From: Candidatus Magasanikiibacteriota bacterium
GTDB taxonomy: Bacteria > Patescibacteriota > Patescibacteriia > Magasanikbacterales > UBA922
Direction of reading: 5' to 3'
Length of the DNA stretch: 40,321 bases
NCBI GenBank assembly: GCA_018061685.1
Contig: JAGOTR010000004.1
Span: 1-40,321 of the forward strand
Part shown: piece after piece, positions 1 through 7,506 of the stretch
Position numbering within the stretch: position 1 is the first letter of the stretch
How the letters are laid out: each line of letters begins with the position of its first letter
Made by a program: the position numbers and the translations under genes
The notes under the pieces: generated by a model
The model's input: the letters and a program-made list of their open reading frames with translations, nothing else
Databases searched by the model: none
Told to the model about the DNA's origin: nothing

Positions 1-1
1 G

Positions 2-412
2 GTGGTCGCTCAAACACTCCAAGATCAAATTAACGCGCAAATAGGTGCAGGTGCGCGTGCGGCAGAAATTGGTTCCGCCGTTCCACCACAGCTTATTATT
101 GCAGAGCTTATCAAAACAATGCTTACCTTGGTGGGAACTATTTTTATGATTTTGATTCTCTATGGGGGATATTTACTCCTCACAGATAGAGGTGAAGGTG
201 AAAAGTGGGAAAAAGGAATCAAAACAATTCGAACATCTATTGTTGGGGTACTTATTGTGCTCGGTGCATATAGTATTACTCTATTTATAGGACGTGCATT
301 GATGCAAAATGTATATGGAAAAGAATATCAAAACAGAAATATTAGAATAAATTGTTCGGCGATTCGAGTTATTCAAGGAGATGGTTGTGAATCGGTTCGA
401 GTTATTAATTAA
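2..412 (+). CDS. TrbC/VirB2-like pilin-type membrane protein (5' truncated by window edge)
   Basis: This is a small membrane protein of 136 visible residues with two predicted membrane helices, at about residues 30-60 and 79-98. They are separated by a short charged loop containing a YGGY motif. The same architecture (helix, YGGY, charged loop, helix ending SITLF) appears in the next gene, so the two are tandem paralogues. This resembles the VirB2/TrbC pilin-like families that are common as clusters in CPR genomes. The reading frame is open to the first base of the window and no signal peptide is visible, while the paralogue has one, so the true start probably lies upstream. The last 40 residues hold two cysteines, which could form a disulfide outside the cell. 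The role as a pilin or secretion component is inferred from architecture only. Confidence 0.6.
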   Translation: MVAQTLQDQINAQIGAGARAAEIGSAVPPQLIIAELIKTMLTLVGTIFMILILYGGYLLLTDRGEGEKWEKGIKTIRTSIVGVLIVLGAYSITLFIGRALMQNVYGKEYQNRNIRINCSAIRVIQGDGCESVRVIN

Positions 413-418
413 TTTTTT

Positions 419-931
419 ATGCAAAAAAAAATACTACAATCTATTTTTTTAGGAATAAGTGCGATAGTCTGTTTGATTCAACTCGGATCTCCGGTGGGAG
501 CATACGCACAATATACAGACGATCTTAATACCCAACTTGGCGCAACCGTTGGAAAAAACGGGGCCGATATTGCAGAATCAAAAGACCCTCGATTGGTGGC
601 TGCATTACTTATTCGCACAACACTGAGTATTCTTGGAACACTTTTTTTGGTCTATGCCGTGTATGGGGGCTATCAAATTATGACAGCAGCAGGAGACTCG
701 GACAAAGTAACAAAAGGAAAAACCACAATAGTTCGGGCATCCTTAGGCCTATTAATTATTTTGAGTTCGTATAGTATCACTTTGTTTGTGACAACCAAAT
801 TACTTCCGCTCGAAACCCAGCGACAAGGGGCAACTGAACCAGATGAACCATTTGATGCTATTGAGAGAGGACAAAGAGAATACCTCAATACAGACCCCCT
901 AAACGAAGATATTAATGTGTGGAGAAACTAA
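419..931 (+). CDS. TrbC/VirB2-like pilin-type membrane protein
   Basis: A 170-residue protein. An N-terminal signal peptide (about residues 1-30, ending near AYA-Q) is followed by two membrane helices at about 63-85 and 104-125. These bracket a charged loop with YGGY and a Gly-Asp-Ser-Asp turn. The C-terminal 45 residues are hydrophilic and acidic. It is a paralogue of the gene immediately upstream: the spacing is 6 nt and the YGGY and SITLF motifs are shared, so the two are probably co-transcribed. The layout matches VirB2/TrbC pilin-like subunits, which are cleaved and inserted in the membrane. No ATPase or assembly gene of such a system lies in this window, so function stays at family level. 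A strong hairpin terminator begins at the stop codon. Confidence 0.65.
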   Translation: MQKKILQSIFLGISAIVCLIQLGSPVGAYAQYTDDLNTQLGATVGKNGADIAESKDPRLVAALLIRTTLSILGTLFLVYAVYGGYQIMTAAGDSDKVTKGKTTIVRASLGLLIILSSYSITLFVTTKLLPLETQRQGATEPDEPFDAIERGQREYLNTDPLNEDINVWRN

Positions 932-959
932 TCGGGATACATATCCCGATTTATTTTTT
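931..959. terminator. Rho-independent terminator between convergent genes
   Basis: An 8-bp perfect stem (931-938 with 943-950, four-base loop) is followed by a T-rich run on the plus strand. It ends the pilin-like pair. The minus-strand glycosyltransferase stop codon lies in the T-run, so the hairpin may serve both directions, though the minus-strand U tract is weak. Confidence 0.85.
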
Positions 960-2069
960 TAGTACGGTTTGAAGAATTATATCAGCAGCATTCATGCCAA
1001 CTTTTTCATGTGTTGGTTTTTTTTCTATTACTTCCTCAATATAGTACAGCAAATCTGTTTCTGTACGAACAATATTTCCATACCCTGATTCGGCAATATA
1101 TTCTGCATTGTGCTCTTCTTGGCCCGGGATTGGGTTCATAACAATCATGTGTTTTCCGAGTGCAAGACACTCACTCGTCGTACTTCCACCCGGTTTTGTT
1201 ACTACAACATCAGCAATGCGCATATACTCATCAATATCTTCAGTCCAGCCAATAACATTTATTTGTACATGTACATTTTTATTTTCTTCTGCTATTTTTT
1301 TTAACGCGGTCAAAAGACGCGAATTTTTTCCCGCAATCGCAATAATACGAACGGGGCAAGAAAAAGAATATCGCAACAAACGATTCAGTACAGCATCACT
1401 TTTCATAAATCCTTGCCCCCCAGACAAAAGAAGTACAACAGTTTCTTTGTCTAAAACACCATATTTTTTTTGAAGATCAATTAGTGATTTTTTTTCAAAA
1501 AACAGAGGTGAAACGGGTATACCACTTTGAATCACGTCTTTTGGAACAAATGCTCGATGCTTAAAATCCCACTTCATTTTATTTGTAGCAACAAAATAAG
1601 TGGCCTGTTCTGATAAAAGCCAAAAGGAATGAATCCCATAATCAGTAATGACTAAATACAGTGGGATGTCACGCCATTTTTTTTCTTTAGATTGTTGAAT
1701 AATTTGTGCAGGGAATGAATGTGTGCAAATAATAGCGTCTGGTGCAAACTCTGCCAAAAAAGTATAAAACTTTTTTGCATGCAAGTGATTGACTGTTTTA
1801 ATAAGTGAAGAAATACCTTTTACCCGGCTATCGGTATTTGTTTTTTCATAAATATATCCCCATAGGGCAGGAATAGTTCGCACAAGAACATCGTATGTTT
1901 CAACAATACTATTTCGCATAGTACGCGAAACATAGTCCATCATATCAATATGAACAAATGTTCCGTCCGGGTAACGGAGCTTGGCCGTTTGTTCCAGTGC
2001 CTTGGCAGCATGCACATGCCCGGCACCAGCTGATACTGATATAATTAAAATTTTCTTTTTTTCGCTCAT
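951..2069 (-). CDS. GT28-family diacylglycerol glycosyltransferase (MGDG synthase / UgtP-like)
   Basis: A 372-residue glycosyltransferase of the MGDG-synthase/UgtP type, which moves a sugar from a nucleotide-sugar to diacylglycerol at the inner face of the membrane. The N-terminal MGDG-synthase domain opens with a beta strand and a glycine-rich turn (ISVSAGAGH). The C-terminal GT28 half carries LLSGGQG and the donor-binding KPGGSTTSE, followed by a P-x-PGQEEHNAEY acidic motif. All are family hallmarks. A longer reading frame extends to 2117, but the ATG at 2069 begins directly before the conserved KKKILIISVSAGAGH and is preferred. No ribosome binding site is evident. The gene stands alone on the minus strand. 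The lipid and sugar substrate cannot be told from sequence. Confidence 0.85.
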   Translation of the reverse strand: MSEKKKILIISVSAGAGHVHAAKALEQTAKLRYPDGTFVHIDMMDYVSRTMRNSIVETYDVLVRTIPALWGYIYEKTNTDSRVKGISSLIKTVNHLHAKKFYTFLAEFAPDAIICTHSFPAQIIQQSKEKKWRDIPLYLVITDYGIHSFWLLSEQATYFVATNKMKWDFKHRAFVPKDVIQSGIPVSPLFFEKKSLIDLQKKYGVLDKETVVLLLSGGQGFMKSDAVLNRLLRYSFSCPVRIIAIAGKNSRLLTALKKIAEENKNVHVQINVIGWTEDIDEYMRIADVVVTKPGGSTTSECLALGKHMIVMNPIPGQEEHNAEYIAESGYGNIVRTETDLLYYIEEVIEKKPTHEKVGMNAADIILQTVLKK

Positions 2070-2142
2070 AGATTTAAAAGAAGGCAATGATATGGAGTAT
2101 AGGCAGGTAGTATGCATTTGTCAATCACAATAAAAGTGTACA

Positions 2143-2174
2143 TAAAAAAATCCCGGTTACACCGAGATTTTTTT
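2143..2174 (-). terminator. Terminator downstream of tRNA-His
   Basis: A 7-bp stem (2150-2156 with 2162-2168, one G-U pair, five-base loop) is flanked by an A-run on the left and a T-run on the right. It can terminate the minus-strand tRNA-His transcript before the glycosyltransferase start. Confidence 0.75.
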
Positions 2175-2198
2175 ATACTGTCTTTGAAAGACCCACAC

Positions 2199-2273
2199 TG
2201 GGGTGACCAACGGGGATTGAACCCGTGCTAGGAGAGCCACAATCTCCTGTGCTACCACTACACCATGGCCACC
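2199..2273 (-). tRNA. tRNA-His (GTG)
   Basis: Read on the minus strand, a full cloverleaf forms. The acceptor pairs 2266-2272 with 2203-2209, the T-stem is ACGGG/CCCGT, and the anticodon loop TTGTGGC gives anticodon GTG. Two histidine identity features are visible: an encoded extra G at -1 (2273) opposite discriminator C73 (2202). The 3' CCA is encoded (2199-2201), unlike the other three tRNAs here. Confidence 0.95.
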
Positions 2274-2375
2274 CCGCTAGGGGCCTTTTAAAAACGAAAG
2301 TAGTATATCGATTTCTTCGTATTTTGTCAATCAATTCTATATAAAAAATAACAACACCAAGCCTGAAACCTAAAG

Positions 2376-2418
2376 CAAAAAAATAAGATTAAGACGGAAA
2401 TACCAATCTTAATCTTAT
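2376..2418 (-). terminator. Likely terminator of the stomatin-like gene
   Basis: A perfect 12-bp inverted repeat (2383-2394 with 2407-2418) has an A-run to its left, which is a U-run in a minus-strand transcript. It lies 70 bases beyond the stomatin-like stop codon. The stem is AT-rich, so strength is uncertain. Confidence 0.5.
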
Positions 2419-2489
2419 CAATTGAGCTGGAAAACTTGCCCGCCAGAACCTTCAGCCCTAAGCAGGTGTTCTCTCATTCATTCGATATT

Positions 2490-3233
2490 CTATTTTTCTC
2501 CCATTCTTTCAAACGCTCGTAATACCTCAAGTGGCATGGCAAAAATTACAGTATTTGATTGGTCTGAACTTAAATCATTAATAGTCGACAGTGTGCGTAA
2601 ATGCAATGCACCGGGGGATTCCGATAACATACGTGCAGCTTGTGCAATGTTTTCTGCAGCCAATAATTCTCCACTTGCTTTAATAATTACCGATCGTTTT
2701 TCACGCTCTGCCTCGGCTTGCTTGGCAATGACCCGTTGCATATCATCTGGTAAAATCACATCTTTTAATTCTACTGTCTGTACTTTAATTCCCCAAGGGT
2801 CCGTTGCAATATCTACAATTTGTTTAATTTTTTTTGCAGCCTGCTCTCTGTTTGCCAGTAATTCATCTAATTCAAGCTCTCCAACCACATTTCGCATGGT
2901 TGTTTGGGCTAATTGACTCACCGCATACCAAAAATTTTCTACTTCCAAAATTGCTCGTGCAGCATCTGATACTTGATAGTAAATAACAGCATTAATTTTT
3001 GCCGAGATATTATCTTTGGTAATCGCTTCTTGGAGTGGTACGTCAACTGCTTTGACCCGAATATCTACTTTTGTCATGCTTTGAATAATAGGCAAAATAA
3101 TACGCCAACCCGGTTGTACTGTTCCAATATATTTTCCTAATTGAAATTTAACCCCTCGTTGGTATTGATTTACTTGGCGAATGCTAATAAGTAAAATAAA
3201 AATTACTATACAAATAAGAATAAATATAGGCAT
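2490..3233 (-). CDS. SPFH/stomatin-like membrane protein (slipin)
   Basis: A 247-residue protein of the SPFH (band 7) family. A single N-terminal membrane helix (residues 1-16) is followed by the stomatin signature around YQRGVKFQLGKY...QPGWRIILP. The SPFH core runs to about residue 170, with the conserved WGIKV-x-x-V-x-L-x-D block. A charged helical stretch then follows (EAEREKRSVIIKASGE), typical of slipin oligomerisation. Family members assemble on the cytoplasmic face of membranes and organise microdomains or regulate membrane proteases. No NfeD or protease partner is adjacent, so a specific role cannot be given. A sigma70-like promoter lies upstream. Confidence 0.88.
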   Translation of the reverse strand: MPIFILICIVIFILLISIRQVNQYQRGVKFQLGKYIGTVQPGWRIILPIIQSMTKVDIRVKAVDVPLQEAITKDNISAKINAVIYYQVSDAARAILEVENFWYAVSQLAQTTMRNVVGELELDELLANREQAAKKIKQIVDIATDPWGIKVQTVELKDVILPDDMQRVIAKQAEAEREKRSVIIKASGELLAAENIAQAARMLSESPGALHLRTLSTINDLSSDQSNTVIFAMPLEVLRAFERMGEK

Positions 3234-3271
3234 ACACGGTCAACTAATAATAAATAAGCGATTCTAATCAC

Positions 3272-3300
3272 ATCCTATCATAGTACTTGTACTTATTCAA
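3272..3300 (-). promoter_or_regulatory. Promoter of the stomatin-like gene
   Basis: On the minus strand, TTGAAT (3295-3300) and TAGGAT (3272-3277) are separated by exactly 17 bases. This promoter lies inside the inverted repeat 3280-3340. Confidence 0.55.
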
Positions 3301-3340
3301 TGGGTAATGTCTCACCCATATTGAATAAAAAAAGTACTAT
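3280..3340. repeat. Inverted repeat overlapping the stomatin-gene promoter
   Basis: Arms ATAGTACT (3280-3287) and TTATTCAATGGG (3293-3304) pair with CCCATATTGAATAA (3315-3328) and AGTACTAT (3333-3340), leaving a 2-nt bulge and a ten-base loop. It covers the -35 hexamer of the promoter, so it could be an operator or cruciform-forming element. Confidence 0.5.
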
Positions 3341-3666
3341 ATTTATATTTGTACTCTGTGTTTTTATTGTACGACATATTTTTTTTGCTTTATTCAAGCA
3401 ATAAATAAATTATAAATCCCACACAGTTTATTTGCAAAAAATATTTTATATATATATCTTAATTAAATATTTTTTTCACAGAGCACTCACTCTCAGCACC
3501 ACACAATCACCCTTGTTTATTATATCTACTATTGAATAATCCGACGCAGCCCTGGCGGGACTATGTGAGCCCTCGATACACACGGTGTACCGTTACGGCG
3601 GATACTCTTTTTAGAAAAATAAAATTCTTAACAGAATTAGTCACCAGCACGTAGTTCAATATTTTT

Positions 3667-3682
3667 TGTTTCACGTGAAACA
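3667..3682. promoter_or_regulatory. parS site 1 (ParB-binding centromere sequence)
   Basis: TGTTTCACGTGAAACA is identical to the classic 16-bp parS consensus and is a perfect palindrome. It is the first of three in 455 bp. Confidence 0.92.
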
Positions 3683-3859
3683 TCGGTACTGCTTTTATTT
3701 AATCAACCCACTTTTTGAAAAATAGGACTTAAAAATAAATTCAGCGCTAACCGTAGCTTACGAGATATTTTTATATATTTCAAAATTAAGTTATTTTTAT
3801 TCAAAATCTATAGTCAATAAAGTAGATTATAGATTAAGAGTAATTAAAAAATTTTAAAA

Positions 3860-3875
3860 TGTTTCACATGAAACA
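3860..3875. promoter_or_regulatory. parS site 2 (one mismatch)
   Basis: TGTTTCACATGAAACA differs from the parS consensus at a single central base. It lies 193 bp from site 1. Confidence 0.82.
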
Positions 3876-3886
3876 GTATTTTATAC

Positions 3887-3912
3887 ATTTGTATACACTT
3901 GTGTATACAAAT
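3887..3912. repeat. 26-bp palindrome containing two TGTATACA octamers
   Basis: Arms ATTTGTATACAC (3887-3898) and GTGTATACAAAT (3901-3912) are perfect inverted repeats around TT. The octamer TGTATACA, itself palindromic, recurs four times at 8011-8221. It resembles a dimeric protein-binding site placed between parS sites 2 and 3. Confidence 0.6.
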
Positions 3913-4105
3913 TAAATTTTATTTGTAATTACAGTATAAAAAAACAACTTTTTAATGTACATTTTATATAAAAAATAGTACTACTCAATAATACATCATT
4001 TTTAAACAAAAATCTCAGACCATCCAGCTGAAAGACAAAACAAAGCTCAACAGTATTGCCTACTCATACAACAAAAAATAGCGTGGACATCCTACAGAAA
4101 CCATT

Positions 4106-4121
4106 TGTTTCACGTGAAACA
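4106..4121. promoter_or_regulatory. parS site 3
   Basis: A second exact TGTTTCACGTGAAACA, 246 bp from site 2. The sites are non-coding and clustered, as expected of an origin-proximal centromere. Confidence 0.92.
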
Positions 4122-4199
4122 TTACTAATGATTCCAAGTTCATTCTGGGTTACAGGGAATAAAAATCCGGCGCAGGGAATTCTTTGGTATAATTTGGGA

Positions 4200-4490
4200 C
4201 GATATATTATATAGAGTTTGTTTTAAACCCATAGGCGCGATATACCCTCGTGAAAACATACTTTTTTATATACCAATAAAAAGGCCCCTAAACATATCGA
4301 TTGAATGAGACCAATTACCATTATCAATATTTGATTATTACGGAGTAACGAGCTCGTAAAGCCCTCGACCGACGTCGGATTCAAGTACCGTTTTATGCGG
4401 ACGGAGAAATAAATGAAAACTCATGTGTGAAGTAAATTCCAATCGAGTTCCGGGTAAGGTACGGCATTAAAATGGCTAACGCCGTTTTTT
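4200..4490 (+). ncRNA. Candidate small RNA, unidentified
   Basis: An extended -10 element (TGGTATAAT, 4185-4193) precedes about 290 nt without a gene, ending in a hairpin with a T6 run (4461-4490). The interval contains two adjacent 10-bp palindromes, ACGAGCTCGT (4348-4357) and CCGACGTCGG (4369-4378). I see no tmRNA, RNase P, SRP or 6S hallmarks. No clear -35 is present, so transcription is inferred. It may equally be a decayed element related to the patch at 3568-3602. Confidence 0.35.
4461..4490 (+). terminator. Plus-strand terminator before tRNA-Arg
   Basis: Stem ACGGCATT with AACGCCGT (one mismatch) is followed by TTTTTT. The U-run exists only on the plus strand, although the neighbouring tRNA-Arg is on the minus strand. 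It therefore implies a plus-strand transcript from the left. Confidence 0.6.
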
Positions 4491-4494
4491 ATTG

Positions 4495-4566
4495 TGACCC
4501 CACCACGAATCGAACGTGGATCAAGAACTTAGGACGTTCTTGTTTTATCCATTAAACTACAGGGTC
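4495..4566 (-). tRNA. tRNA-Arg (CCT)
   Basis: The minus-strand cloverleaf has acceptor GACCCTG paired with TGGGGTC, D-stem GTTT/AAAC, anticodon stem AGAAC/GTTCT with loop GTCCTAA, and T-stem CCACG/CGTGG. The anticodon CCT reads AGG. Discriminator is A (4495) and CCA is not encoded. Confidence 0.93.
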
Positions 4567-4759
4567 TTAGCCGTTTTTACATGTCGTACAATATATTATA
4601 CCATTTTTTTTCTTACTTGATTATTCGATATAAAATAGATATACTGTACCATACTATTGAGTCCCGAACTCCTATGCGACTCAAACAAACATATTTTTCT
4701 AAATAGATGGTCATTGTACCTGAAAAATCTATTCAAAATCAAGCGCTTTTTCTCTTTTT

Positions 4760-5890
4760 ATGCAAGTATTCATTGTTACACTGCTCACACTTCTCCTTAT
4801 TCTCGCTGCCGGTGCAATCTTTTTTTTATACAAAAAATTAGATCGTGCAGAAAGCACTACCGAAGACGCATCTGAAAAACAATCCTTTTTGTTGCTCCAA
4901 AATCAACTTCAGGACCTTATTAAAACCGTGGATCAAAAAATGTCTGATACCAATAAACAAGTTTCCAACACTGAACGACATTTACACCAAACACTTCAAG
5001 AGCAATTTACACAAAATACTCGGCTTATTAGTGGTATTACGAGTGAAAGTAGCAAAATAATCGCTCAAATAACAGAAAAATTGACCACATTAGACAAAAC
5101 AAACCAACAGGTAATCGGTTTTTCCGAACAATTAGGTAATTTAGAAAAAGTACTTACAAGTCAAAAACAGCGTGGCAATTTAGGAGAAGCCGGATTACAG
5201 CTCGTATTGGAAAACATGCTTCCACCCACAGCATTTTCTTTTCAGTATCAATTTGAGGATGGAGATACGGTAGATGCAGCTATTTTCACCAAAGATGGCA
5301 TTATTCCCGTAGACGCTAAATTTTCTCTTGAAAATTACACAAAAATTCTACAAGAGAAAGACGAAAATAGAAAAGAACAATTAGAAAAAGACTTTAAAAA
5401 CGATTTAAAAAAACGAATTGACGAAACAGCTAAGTATATTAAGCCAAAATATGGCACCATGGACTTTGCATTCATGTTTATCCCTGCCGAAGCAATTTAT
5501 TATGATTTACTGGTAAATGAGGTAGGTGCCGTCAAAGTCAATACAAGAAATTTGATTGAATATGCCTTTAAAGAAAAAAAAGTGATTATTGTATCACCAA
5601 CCACCTTCGCAGCATACCTCCAAACAGTTCTCCAGGGCCTACGAGCACTTCAAATAGAAGAAGGGGCAAAAGATATAAGAAAAAATGTAGAAATGCTAGG
5701 AAAGCATATCAATGCCTATGATTCATTTATGAAAAAATTAGGCGGCAGCCTTGGCACAACGGTAAACCATTACAATACGGCATACAAAGAATTAGCAAAA
5801 ATAGATAAAGATATTACTCGAATAACAGCAGGCGAACGGTTCATCGATCCATTACAGCTAGACACCCCTCAACAAGATGATGCTGCATAA
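4760..5890 (+). CDS. rmuC: RmuC family protein
   Basis: A 376-residue RmuC (DUF195) protein, a family linked to limiting recombination at inverted repeats and fold-related to nucleases. An N-terminal membrane helix (about residues 2-22) is followed by a long coiled coil (about 30-130). The conserved catalytic-like domain runs from about 130 to 340. Visible family blocks include QRGNLGE near 137, DAAIF and VDAKFSLENY, and MFIPAEAIYYDL and VIIVSPTTFAAYL. The acidic C-terminal tail is variable. The ATG at 4760 gives the membrane anchor at once and is preferred. It is separated from rpsT by a dedicated promoter, so the two are probably independent units. Confidence 0.92.
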   Translation: MQVFIVTLLTLLLILAAGAIFFLYKKLDRAESTTEDASEKQSFLLLQNQLQDLIKTVDQKMSDTNKQVSNTERHLHQTLQEQFTQNTRLISGITSESSKIIAQITEKLTTLDKTNQQVIGFSEQLGNLEKVLTSQKQRGNLGEAGLQLVLENMLPPTAFSFQYQFEDGDTVDAAIFTKDGIIPVDAKFSLENYTKILQEKDENRKEQLEKDFKNDLKKRIDETAKYIKPKYGTMDFAFMFIPAEAIYYDLLVNEVGAVKVNTRNLIEYAFKEKKVIIVSPTTFAAYLQTVLQGLRALQIEEGAKDIRKNVEMLGKHINAYDSFMKKLGGSLGTTVNHYNTAYKELAKIDKDITRITAGERFIDPLQLDTPQQDDAA

Positions 5891-5892
5891 TC

Positions 5893-5921
5893 TTGACAAA
5901 ACCGTCACTTTTTCGTATACT
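5893..5921 (+). promoter_or_regulatory. Promoter of rpsT
   Basis: TTGACA (5893-5898), a 17-base spacer and TATACT (5916-5921) give a near-consensus housekeeping promoter. The leader of about 57 nt contains a TCAACC/GGTTGA hairpin (5942-5963), which may affect translation of S20. Confidence 0.85.
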
Positions 5922-5984
5922 CATCAACATAACTCTCACGCTCAACCAATTTATTTAGGTTGAAATTATATACTATTATACCGT

Positions 5985-6251
5985 ATGCCAAATTTAGATA
6001 ATGCAAAAAAAGCAATGCGACAGGCAAAAAAACATGCAGCAAGCAATCTTGTTGTCAAAGTTGCCTACAAAAAAGCAGTCAAGACTATCAAAAAAGAAAT
6101 TGAAACCAACGGTTCTGATCTCAAAGAAAAATTACGTCTTGCACAACAAAAATTAGATAAGGCCGCCAAAAAAGGTGTTATCAAAAAAAATACCGCAGCT
6201 CGCACCCTTTCTCGATTAAGTAAACGCGTGGTAAAAAAAGTAAAAAAATAA
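5985..6251 (+). CDS. rpsT: 30S ribosomal protein S20
   Basis: An 88-residue, lysine- and alanine-rich protein with the S20 pattern. It opens with an N-terminal NAKKAMRQAKKHAASN block and continues as a three-helix bundle. The conserved C-terminal part, LDKAAKKGVIKKNTAARTLS, carries the GVIHKN-like signature seen in S20 proteins. S20 binds 16S rRNA early in 30S assembly. Length is typical for the family. It has its own strong promoter and a strong terminator, so it is a single-gene unit. Confidence 0.95.
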   Translation: MPNLDNAKKAMRQAKKHAASNLVVKVAYKKAVKTIKKEIETNGSDLKEKLRLAQQKLDKAAKKGVIKKNTAARTLSRLSKRVVKKVKK

Positions 6252-6261
6252 TACTATCAAA

Positions 6262-6330
6262 AATCCCCTTTATACTTTGGTACCCCTACCTCCCGGTAGG
6301 CGATTTCAGTATAAAGGGGATTTTTTTTAT
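6262..6330 (+). terminator. Terminator of rpsT with nested palindrome
   Basis: A 14-bp stem (6262-6275 with 6309-6322) is followed by a T8 run. The loop contains a GC-rich hairpin, CCTACC-TCCC-GGTAGG. That inner part resembles the GC-rich palindrome at 40109-40128, suggesting a repeat inserted into the loop. Confidence 0.88.
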
Positions 6331-6363
6331 TTGAACTCTTGCAACCAGTTTTTTTAACAAACC

Positions 6364-7335
6364 CTAGCGAACGCACAATTCTGCTACAAGAATATCTAAC
6401 AACACTTTTGAATCTGCTTTTCCTGTTTTCATATCAATATCCAATTGAAGAAGTGCTGTATACACACGCTCTAATTCTTGTTTTGTTTTTTTTTGTACGA
6501 CTCCTAGTGACTTTTTTACCACAAAAGGGTGAAGATCTAATTTTTTGGCAATCATCACACCGTCTAAAGACTGCTCTTTTTCAAATACATCTCGAATTTC
6601 AAGCAAAATCCGAAACTGACGCAAAATCATCGCAAACAAATACTGCACATCTTTTCCTTGACGATACTGTTCTTGTATTAAAGAAAATACTCGTACTGCC
6701 TGTCCTTCGACAACAGCATCCACAAGCGTAAAAATGTTATCATCTTCTTTGGGCGCAAGAAATAATTGAATATCGGAAAGGGTAATCTCACGAGCATCAG
6801 CATAACTTACTATTTGTGCTAACACACTTGATAACAACCACATATCTTCGCGAGAGTTCTGTGCCAAATAATCAACAGCTTCACTGGAAATACGTCCACC
6901 CAAGTCTGTTACCTCTCGCGCAATCCACCCACGTAATTTAATAGGTGTAAGCAAGGCAAATTCTTGGGCATAGGGCTCCCCAGCAAGCCGAGTAAATAAT
7001 TCTTTTGCGCACTTTTTTTTCGGAGGTACCGATCCTTCCCAAAAAACAATTACTGTGGAGGCTGGCAATGTTTGTTCTTGAATTTTTTGAAGTAATTCCT
7101 TTTGTACATCGTCCCACTGCGAAATAAGTATATTTTCAACCACCAACAATCTTTTATCTGCCAAAAAAGGAGTGGATTGTACGTGTTGCCAAAAGACACC
7201 ACTTGATTCTGAAAGGGCATTCACGCGAGCCACATTATACCCTTGTGGATCTCGGTCTGTTTTAAATTTTTCAATCAATTTATCTCGGTGCTGCGTTGAT
7301 CGAAGCGTATCAGCACCATACAAAAATAGAATCAT
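6364..7335 (-). CDS. holA: DNA polymerase III delta subunit
   Basis: A 323-residue HolA-like clamp-loader delta subunit, which opens the beta clamp during loading. It begins MILFLYGADTLRS, matching the family's first strand and (Y/L)GxDxxL motif. It continues with an AAA+-like module (residues about 15-200) lacking Walker motifs, as in delta, and a helical C-terminal collar with FTLVDAVVEG and YLFAMILRQFRILLEI. An upstream in-frame ATG at 7365 would add ten unconserved residues, so the start at 7335 is preferred. It is convergent with rpsT. Its partner clamp, dnaN, lies at 20.8 kb. Confidence 0.88.
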   Translation of the reverse strand: MILFLYGADTLRSTQHRDKLIEKFKTDRDPQGYNVARVNALSESSGVFWQHVQSTPFLADKRLLVVENILISQWDDVQKELLQKIQEQTLPASTVIVFWEGSVPPKKKCAKELFTRLAGEPYAQEFALLTPIKLRGWIAREVTDLGGRISSEAVDYLAQNSREDMWLLSSVLAQIVSYADAREITLSDIQLFLAPKEDDNIFTLVDAVVEGQAVRVFSLIQEQYRQGKDVQYLFAMILRQFRILLEIRDVFEKEQSLDGVMIAKKLDLHPFVVKKSLGVVQKKTKQELERVYTALLQLDIDMKTGKADSKVLLDILVAELCVR

Positions 7336-7419
7336 ACAAACATACGAACAAAATCTCCTCCTCATTGTAGTATGTTTTGACCCATATTGTAAACATAGTT
7401 CCCTTTTAGATAAAAGATT

Positions 7420-7428
7420 TGGTATACT
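7420..7428 (+). promoter_or_regulatory. Extended -10 promoter of doxX
   Basis: TGGTATACT (7420-7428) is an extended -10 element without a clear -35. It lies about 80 nt upstream of the doxX start. Confidence 0.5.
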
Positions 7429-7506
7429 TATATATAACTGAAAAAAATAGAGGAAAGGTCGATTTTTTTCTTGAAAAAATCTTATTATTATTTTTATAGA
7501 GTATAT

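Larger units (their letters stand above)
3234..4494. other. Non-coding AT-rich block holding the parS cluster
   Basis: No credible protein gene occurs in about 1.26 kb. The block holds the stomatin-gene promoter, three parS sites, the 26-bp TGTATACA palindrome and two GC-rich patches (3540-3605 and 4340-4410) that share short sequence blocks. It also holds an extended -10 promoter at 4185-4193 and a terminator at 4461-4490. The rest is very AT-rich with homopolymer runs. It is most simply a centromere-like region with one or two possible small RNAs. Confidence 0.7.

Noticed and set aside
2422-2916. Plus-strand open frame of 164 codons
   Set aside because: It is the antisense shadow of the stomatin-like gene.
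4348-4378. The two 10-bp palindromes as restriction or protein sites
   Set aside because: They are noted within the candidate RNA. Nothing in the sequence links them to a particular binding protein.
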